Positions 57,557 to 64,000 of a DNA stretch of 64,000 nt are shown here, one piece after another. The stretch is from Nicotiana tabacum (taxonomy: Eukaryota > Streptophyta > Magnoliopsida > Solanales > Solanaceae): assembly GCF_000715075.1 (NCBI RefSeq), contig NC_134095.1, positions 62,430,419 to 62,494,418 of the forward strand, in the 5' to 3' direction. A program made the translations under genes and the position numbers. Under the pieces are notes generated by a model. That model was not told where the DNA came from, searched no databases, and worked only from the letters and a program-made list of their open reading frames with translations. Position 1 is the first letter of the stretch; every line of letters starts with the position of its first letter.

Positions 57557-59648
57557 TCATTGTGATGGGAATTTGATAACTTGATGCAAGGTAGATGGAA
57601 CATCGCCCATTTTGTGAATCCATGGTCTGCCAAGAATCATATTGTAGGCCATATCCATTTCTACCACCTGAAATTTTGTATATTTGACCACTTCTTCTGC
57701 GAATGTGGTGAGTATTATCTCCCCTTTTGTTACGATACTCGAGTTGTCAAAACCAGACAAGGTGTGTGCCTTGGGTATCATCTTGCATCTCGTTTACCAC
57801 TCTTAACAGAATGATATTCACGGAACTACCTGGATCAATCAAAACTCATTTTACATTAGTGTCATGTATAAGTAACGATATAACCGTGCATCATTATGCA
57901 GGATTAGCATGCCATCTGTATCTGTATCATCAAATGTAATACTATCTTCTTCCAAAACTTGTCGAACTCGCTTCCCGTGTGCAACTGTTATTTTTGACAC
58001 TTTCTTAGATGTTGTATATGTTACGCCATTGATCTCTTCTCCTCCACTTATGACATTAACTGTCCTTTTTGGCGAAGGAGGTTTTGAGGGCTCCTGCCTA
58101 TTCTTCATATATGCTTGCTTTCCCTTTTCACTAAACAATTCGGTTAAATACCCTTGTTTTAATAAATGTTCAACTTCACCTTGCAGCAATCTACAATCTG
58201 CCATTTTGTGACCGTGATAATTGTGAAACTCACACCAAAAATCTGGATTTCGTCTGTTCGGGTTTGATCTCATTTCCTTTGGCCACCGTACCTTATCTCT
58301 CATTCTCCTTAAAACAACCACCAACTCGGATGTGCTAACATTAAAACTGTAACCACCGATCTTTGCCTTCGAGCTTCTATCATCATCTTGTGTCTCTCGC
58401 ATGTTTCGTTCTTTTCCGAACCTTGATGATGAACCTGACTCTCTATCTCATGACCTATGATCGTCCCTCAGGTTTTCTTGTTTTGAACGTGAGTCCCTTC
58501 CTGCTGGTCCCATGTAAGGCTCGTGCCTATTTTTACCAGACCTTTTTTCAGTTTCATCTCGTCTTGAACTTACCCTTTCCTCCTTTTGAGACTGAGTGAT
58601 GGTATCCTCTTCTATCCGCAGCTTCGTGTTGTACCTGTTATAAACATCATTCCAAGTTATTGCTGAAAATTCTCGTAGACTTTCCTTGAGTCTCCTCGTG
58701 GCTTCTGAACTTTTTCATTTAGATTACTAGCAAATGTCATAGCCGCCCAATTATTAGGTACACGTGGCAACATCATCCTGGAATCTGTCTACGAATTCCC
58801 TGAGAAGCTCCATATCTCCTTGTTTTATTTTGAAAATATCCTCCATTCTTTTTTCAAATTTTGAGCTCCCGAGTGTGCTTTGATAAATGAATCTGCAAGC
58901 TTAACAAAAGAATCTATAGAATTTTCAGGTAAAAGAGAGTACCATGTTAATGCTCCCTTAGTGAGTGTTTCGCCGAATTTTTTTACCAATATTGATTCAA
59001 TTTCTTGCTTGGTCAAGCCTTAGCCCTTTACACCAGTTGTGAATGCAGTCACGTGATCCCGTGGATCAGTTGTTCCATCATATTTTGGAATATCGGGCAT
59101 CTTGAATTTCTTCGAAATTGGTAGAGGAGCAGCACTTGGCTTCCAAGATTGTTGTGAATATTTGTCCATATCTATTCCCTTGATCACAAGCGGCACTCCA
59201 GGTATTTGCTTTATGCGGTCACTTTGTTCCTTGAGTTGTTTCTGCAAAGTTAGTACTAAATTTTGTAAATTAGAATTAACTGGGTTACCTGGCTCTCCAT
59301 CACGAGATTCGTTGGAAACTCCGCCACTGTGCCTGAATTAACAAGTCCTGAGCGAGGATTTTCCAGGGTGTTGTTGTTTGGAGTTGGTGTTGGCGGTACA
59401 ACCGGCAACTGGCTGGTAAAAGTCTGAAGAACATTGCTGACTTATTGAGCGATTAATTTCTTCAAAGCTTCATCGATAGCTTGATCATTTTCATTTGATT
59501 CAGATCTGTCAGGAGTCCCCTCTCGTGATTGTCGAGGAGAATGTTGTGGCGAAAGGGGTGGAGTTCTGTCACCTTATTGGTTTAGCTGATGTTGTGGATC
59601 TCCTTGGAGTGGTAAAGTTTGTTGGTTATTGTCATTGGCATTCGACAT
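57557..59648 (-). pseudogene. Tat gypsy gag-protease
   Basis: Likely start ATG 59648 (MSNANDNNQQTLPLQGDPQH), followed by a TAA. The gag core is at 59247-58825: KFKMPDIPKYDGTTDPRDH, then KGALTWYSLLPENSI. A Cys-His motif CEFHNYHGHKMADC lies near 58190-58240 inside 58402-57851. A protease piece (57781-57557) holds NMILGRPWIHKM. At least five breaks. Confidence 0.88.
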
Positions 59649-59728
59649 GATTGTTTTCGATAAAGAATCGATTTAGAAAACAGAGGATTATCAGATTCTT
59701 TTCTAAATTTAGAAAATCAATAACATGC

Positions 59729-60240
59729 TGATAATCAAATATAGAATAAATAAGAAGAATTGACTTAAACGATAGCTGAATAAGTAAAAGAAAACAAAGT
59801 AAATCAGTGTATTCCAATAATCTTCTGTCCCTTACAAATGTTATCTCTCTCCTTTTATAGTTATTTCTATATAATACGTTGTTTTCCTCTCATAACAGAG
59901 TCATTATGAGCAGTTAATGACATTAATGTAACGTTATAATTGGCAATCGTAACTGTCTTGTGAAGATTCTATAAAGTTTTCTATCATTGATGCTCATTAA
60001 TTACGGATAATATGTATCTGTACTTTTTGCTATTTAGGTTCATTCCTCCGGTGTCTCTTTGAATTATCAAGAAGTCTGAGTAACCGTTCCTTCCTGTTTT
60101 CTTGAATCTTTACTCATGTTTGTTAAGGTTCGTGCCTCTTCGACTATTATTTGCCAACTGTCATTACGTTATTGATCCACGTGTCTTGACGTGTCAGCAC
60201 TTAATTAATATCAAATGTTAACTTAATTTTTCCCAATACA
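59729..60240 (-). repeat. Gypsy 5' LTR (512 bp)
   Basis: Same length as the left LTR. On the minus strand it ends GATTATCA and is followed by GCATGTTATTGATTTTC; I could not match this to a usual tRNA primer site. Confidence 0.93.
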
Positions 60241-60796
60241 ACATTAACTGCTCATTACCTGCTTTAATATTTTCTATCCAAACATGTTTTTTCAGCAAAT
60301 AAAAATGTTTTTTAAGCAATCGATGCTAATAATTACCTAAGCCAAACGGATTCTTACGCTTCACTGTCACAGTTAATATGCTCAACATTTAGCTAACTAA
60401 CTATTTTTGCACATGTGACCCTCTCAATTTGTTGAGCTCGTTGTATTGCATTTGAACTCTTTGGGATGGGATATTCAGTGAGATTAATTCACTTATTATG
60501 TGCTTAACTTCAATTTAGTTTGTAAACTCTAGAGAAATTGGTGGCCTGTAACACGCTAATAGAGGCGTAAGGGCTAATTGATTCTATTTAATTAGACTAA
60601 ATTTGCCAAATCAGATCAAATGTAGGTTAAATATAAAATTACAAAATAGATGGATACGAATCCAACACTATGCGATAAATATGACAAAAATTACAATATA
60701 CGACAGATATGCCGAATAAGTTGGTTTCGGTTTTATGAATCACATCATGTTTCATATATTTTCTACTTGCATACAAAGAATCGGCCAAAAACTAGT
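60241..60796. other. Flank 3' of the GA20ox-like locus
   Basis: No gene. Contains one copy (60755-60786) of a 32-bp segment that is also part of exon 3. Confidence 0.6.
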
Positions 60797-61083
60797 TTAT
60801 GTTTTGTTTTTTGCTATGTCGATCGGTTTGGAAGAAAGGAAGGAAAGAGTAAAGTTTTGGAGGGTAGCATGATCAGCTCTGTAGTGGTTCTGAGTGAAAT
60901 TGAGGAAATCAAACCATGTGAAGTCTGGGTACTTTTTTATATTTTCTACTTGCATACAAAGAGTCAGCCGCAGAATTTTCCTTTGGGCAGAAAAAAAAAA
61001 TGCCAACGATATTATATTCTTTCACGTTGTCTGTTTACTATTGCCCTATGCACGCAACTTTTGTAAATCCCATTTGACAGTGC
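60797..61083 (-). other. GA20ox-like exon 3 with stop and frameshift
   Basis: Begins after AAAATGCAG|GCACTG. A TAA follows the RERI codons at about 61012-61014, probably from a small insertion; after it the CPKE text and the YPDFTW text are in different frames. These two breaks rule out a full enzyme. Confidence 0.85.
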
Positions 61084-62092
61084 CTGCATTTTGTAACAAG
61101 CACATGCATATGTAGTTTAGAGGTATGTATGTAGTAGCAGTTTAATACATACATACTTGAATTTTCCCGATCAGTTGCAAGCTTAAGATTTATGACGCTA
61201 GCTTGTCCTCTATCATTGTTGTGTTTCTATTTTGTTCGTGTTTAAAGGTATGATTTAATTTTACAAAGATTTGTCAAAGTGTAACGTTCACATGTCGTAT
61301 TTATCAAATAGCCTCTATCTCCTACTCCTTTATTTTATGAGAAATCACAAACTATATATAGCTGCCATCTTAACCTAACTTTTACAAATATTCTAGTAAT
61401 CTGGAAATCGCTGATTGTTTAAATAATATGCTGATGTTTTCTTAATTAAAATAGTTAAAGCATTCACTTGCCAACTGCCATAGCATACGTAAAACAAAGT
61501 TTGTGAACTAGATGACAAATTAGTTACCTTATAGTTAAAAAGTTTGTAAAATATCCTTGTGAAACTTATTCGACGCAGAAGAAAGCAAAGGAAACGTTGC
61601 TTTATGACAGAAAAGTGGACCAACAAAAGAAAAGGACTAACTTCTTTAACTATATGACTATAAGCGAAAATCGAAAAAGAAAATAGTGAAAATTGTGACT
61701 AGAAATATATATATTCAGATATAGTAGAAAGGCGGAAAGCTCTAATATTAATGATTTTCATGACCCCACCTGACTCCTTAGTCCTTAGTCTACTGCAATT
61801 TATTATTTATAAAATTGTTAGGAAACTTCAAAATATATATTGTTGAATAAATTTTATCAGAGGAAATGCCACAAGGGCAATATCTAATGCTCGGTACGAA
61901 ACTTGTATAGATTTCCATCCTTTGAATTTGATTTATCAAGAGATTGGCATATTATAAATTCTTCTTTATGAAATATGTAACTTAACCTAATATATTATGT
62001 TGCTTTTAACTATATGAGAAAGAAAGAAGAAAAAAAACCATTAGTAGAAATTTTGGAAAATCGCCCGTGTCCTTCATGTTTTATGTTAGTAA

Positions 62093-62142
<50 letters not shown>

Positions 62143-62336
62143 ACGGTAAATGGTGTTGACAAATGCACTAGGCCTAGGTCGCACTGATTTCTAGTACTTG
62201 CGATAAAATATATATCGGACTCACTGCAAACATGTCTCAAGGCAAGTTCATCAGGCCTAGGTCGCACTGACTTTCACTTGTTACGAATGCTAGCACATAA
62301 AACGTAAACCCAGTAAAATATATATACTATACTCAC
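61084..62336 (-). other. GA20ox-like intron 2 with exon 2 fragments
   Basis: Contains two degenerate copies of the 3' end of exon 2 (about 62205-62290 and 62140-62200) and a long (TA)n tract (62092-62149). No other gene. Confidence 0.75.
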
Positions 62337-62658
62337 CGTAAATGTGTCCCCGATGTTGATGACAAGTGCATCAGGCCTAGGTCGCACTGACTTCCATTTG
62401 CTATCCACAAAAACCTCCAAGCCTCCAACTTGGTCTTGATGAAGTATTGTCAAAGAGTTAGGATCAGAGTGAGGTGCAGTTCCAAGGGCTAAATCAGGGT
62501 CTTGACAAGTTGGATAATAATTACATCTCATGATGGAACTTGTATCTCTGAAAAACTCTTTGTAGTACGATTTTTCTACCCCTAGGCTCATTCCTAGTAT
62601 CTCCATTATTACAAGTCCTACCCTCTTCATTGCCTTGCAGTATCTCTCAAACACCAAT
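62337..62658 (-). other. GA20ox-like exon 2
   Basis: 322 bp. Open in frame, with acceptor TTTTTACAG at its 5' side and donor GTGAGT at 62336-62331. It carries the HxD iron motif, so this exon by itself shows no damage except GDTFT in place of the GDTFM usual for the family. Confidence 0.9.
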
Positions 62659-63791
62659 CTGTAAAAATAATACTCTATATAGTATCTTTAACTTTATTGG
62701 ATTTAAGCTGAAAATTTAATATAAAATCAGTTCATCTACTGGAAAAGTACAAGTAAAGCCATTCATAATGGGCTAAAATACTTGAAATTATACAAAAGGG
62801 GCTTTTGCATCTATACCCGATTTTGGGATCACAGTTGAATATATATCCACTTTGCAAAAAAAATTGCAAACCTACCCACTTTACGATCAACTTCAGACTT
62901 ATCAAGTCTAAAGTTAAAAAAAATTAGTTTGAAGTTAAAAAAAAAAAATTGCACTTTAGATGCACTTAAGGCCAAATAGGTCTGAAGTGTAACCAATAGT
63001 TTCATGCACTTAAGGCCAATAAGTTTAAAATGAAAAACTGCACTTCACATGTACTTAAGGCCAAAAGGTCTGAAGCGCAACAAACGTTTCCCTACACTTA
63101 AGGTCAATAAGTCTGAAGTGAAAAATTAAACTTCACATGCACTTAAGGTCTGAAGTGCAACCAACGTTTTCATTACTTAAGGCCAAATAGGCCTAAAGCG
63201 CAAATTGCCCAGAAACAGAAATTTGGTTTTTGAATTTTAACAATTCAATATACGATTTAATACCTAAATCTACTCCAAATGAACTCAAATTTGAAACATA
63301 ACCTCCAAATATCATTAAGAACAAACTCTAATCATCAATTTGTCAAAACAACAATAAATCTAACGAATTCATTTTGCAATTAAGGAAAAAAAAACTAAAC
63401 AATAATAAAAATAAAGCACCACAACAACTCGCCACCGTAAAGCATCATAAACTACCTTAAAATATGTTCACAAATACCATATAAAATCATTATTACTCGA
63501 AAGAAGAAGAAGTTGTTTAAACTGTGGGTACAAATAAAAAAATAAAAAGTAGGTACAAGTTAAATAGGGACGACCAAATAGTGTGCTTGTACAATTTTTA
63601 CAAAAAAAAAATCCGTTCACTGTCAATTTTTATAAATTAAGTCCGTTGAGTTTTTCCTCCTTCAACTTATCATACCATTTTTTTTTAATCTTTGTCAATT
63701 ATATCTTTAATAACAAAAATTATAATTATTTGATATATTATCAAGTATACATACTGTATATGCATTACCAGAAATATAAGAGAAAACATAC
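62659..63791 (-). other. GA20ox-like intron 1 with dispersed repeat
   Basis: Most of it (about 62796-63590) is the relative of the palindromic minisatellite at 47150-47635: TTTTGCATCTATACCC, a TTGCAAAAAAAATTGCAAAC phrase, then repeated CACTTAAGGCCAA and GGTCTGAAGTG units. No other gene. Confidence 0.75.
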
Positions 63792-64000
63792 CCCATTTCT
63801 TCAAATTCTTTTCCATAGGCGGATTCAAAGAAATCAACAACAATACCACTCTGATTGTTGTTTTCATGAAAATTGAAGGATAAGGTTTCCTTCCATGGCA
63901 ACTTTGAACAAAATCTCTCTGCATGGGCACTGGAATAACCCCACAAATTTCCACGTTCTTTCCGAGCCTTTAATTTTACTCCTAAGGGAAGCTTAAAGAA

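Larger units (their letters stand above)
49437..60240 (-). mobile_element. Tat-lineage Ty3-gypsy element with antisense ORF
   Basis: Two 512-bp LTRs bound it. On the minus strand gag, protease, RT, RNase H and integrase follow from right to left; the purine tract (GGCAAGTGGGGGAACTATC) lies next to the left LTR. Between pol and the 3' LTR an intron-bearing ORF reads the other way. That layout is known for Tat-lineage elements outside the Ogre branch. LTRs differ at about 22 positions and 2 indels, so it is an older copy. I found no target duplication (flanks GTTAC and ACATT). Confidence 0.9.
60797..64000 (-). pseudogene. Gibberellin 20-oxidase-like pseudogene, 5' end outside window
   Basis: Three exons on the minus strand. 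Exon 1 (64000-63792, incomplete) ends with LWGYSSAHAERFCSKLPWKE, TLSF and FFESAYGKEFEEMG; LPWKET is a hallmark of GA20ox. Exon 2 (62658-62337) holds LVFERYCKAM, MRCNYYPTCQDPDLALGT, PHSDPNSLTILHQDQVGGL with the iron-binding His and Asp, and ends VINIGDTFT. Exon 3 (61083-60797) starts ALSNGIYKSCVHRAIVNR with the second iron His, then breaks with a TAA after RERI and at least one frameshift, ending YPDFTWFDFLNFTQNHYRAD. GA20ox turns GA12/GA53 into GA9/GA20 in the cytosol. Splice sites (GTATGT; ACAG; GTGAGT; GCAG) are good. The breaks make it a pseudogene or a sequence-damaged allele. Confidence 0.9.

Noticed and set aside
1..64000. Endogenous pararetrovirus
   Set aside because: No coat, movement-protein or aphid-factor type text; all RT traces fit gypsy, copia or LINE elements.
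1..64000. tRNA or rRNA genes
   Set aside because: No cloverleaf or rRNA text recognised; tRNA-like matches are primer sites of retrotransposons.

Overview
This is a plant nuclear window, most likely from Solanaceae and probably Nicotiana-like. That placement rests on recognised repeat styles: an Ogre-type element with a DUF7745-like extra ORF, an RTE LINE tail ending in (TTG)n, Solanaceae-style MITEs, and Tnt1/Tork-like copia elements. No database search was possible. The DNA is AT-rich and almost entirely nested transposable elements. I see only one small host gene that looks intact and one decayed host gene.

Layout. 1-15239: a minus-strand Ogre/Tat Ty3-gypsy element whose 3' LTR lies left of the window. 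Reading its own direction (right to left): a ~4.05 kb LTR (11188-15239), an Arg-type primer binding site, a sense extra ORF (8034-10022), gag-protease (3826-7328), an intron-like spacer, and RT-RNase H-integrase ending at 147. 15240-20300: an Athila-like gag/protease relic, LTR-like and promoter-like fragments, and a possible kinase (BSK-like) exon fragment. 21500-28130: a decayed L1-type LINE interrupted by a copia element with a 5-bp target duplication (23441-26829, most of RT/RNase H deleted) and by two small hAT-like MITEs. 28400-29017: a 5'-truncated RTE LINE with a 17-bp target duplication. 30454-35980: a minus-strand copia element with similar LTRs but a badly decayed interior. 36268-36610: a two-exon gene for a small membrane protein. 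37771-42746: a young Tnt1-like copia element with LTRs about 99% identical, broken mainly by one frameshift. 42747-49436: non-coding DNA with a MITE, small tandem duplications and a palindromic minisatellite. 49437-60240: a second Tat-lineage gypsy element on the minus strand, carrying an intron-containing extra ORF on the opposite (plus) strand. 60797-64000: a minus-strand gibberellin 20-oxidase-like pseudogene running off the right edge, with duplicated exon fragments in its intron and 3' flank.

How it fits together. The window is a record of layered insertions rather than a pathway. Three kinds of accessory element coding are worth attention: the DUF7745-like sense ORF of the Ogre element, the antisense spliced ORF of the Tat element with its own TATA box, and non-autonomous copia copies that must have moved using enzymes supplied by other copies. 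I found no credible new multi-gene system. The best leads are the antisense spliced ORF, the 20-bp palindrome minisatellite family, the paired bZIP-like palindromes in the young copia LTR, and the exon-fragment duplications in the GA20ox-like locus.
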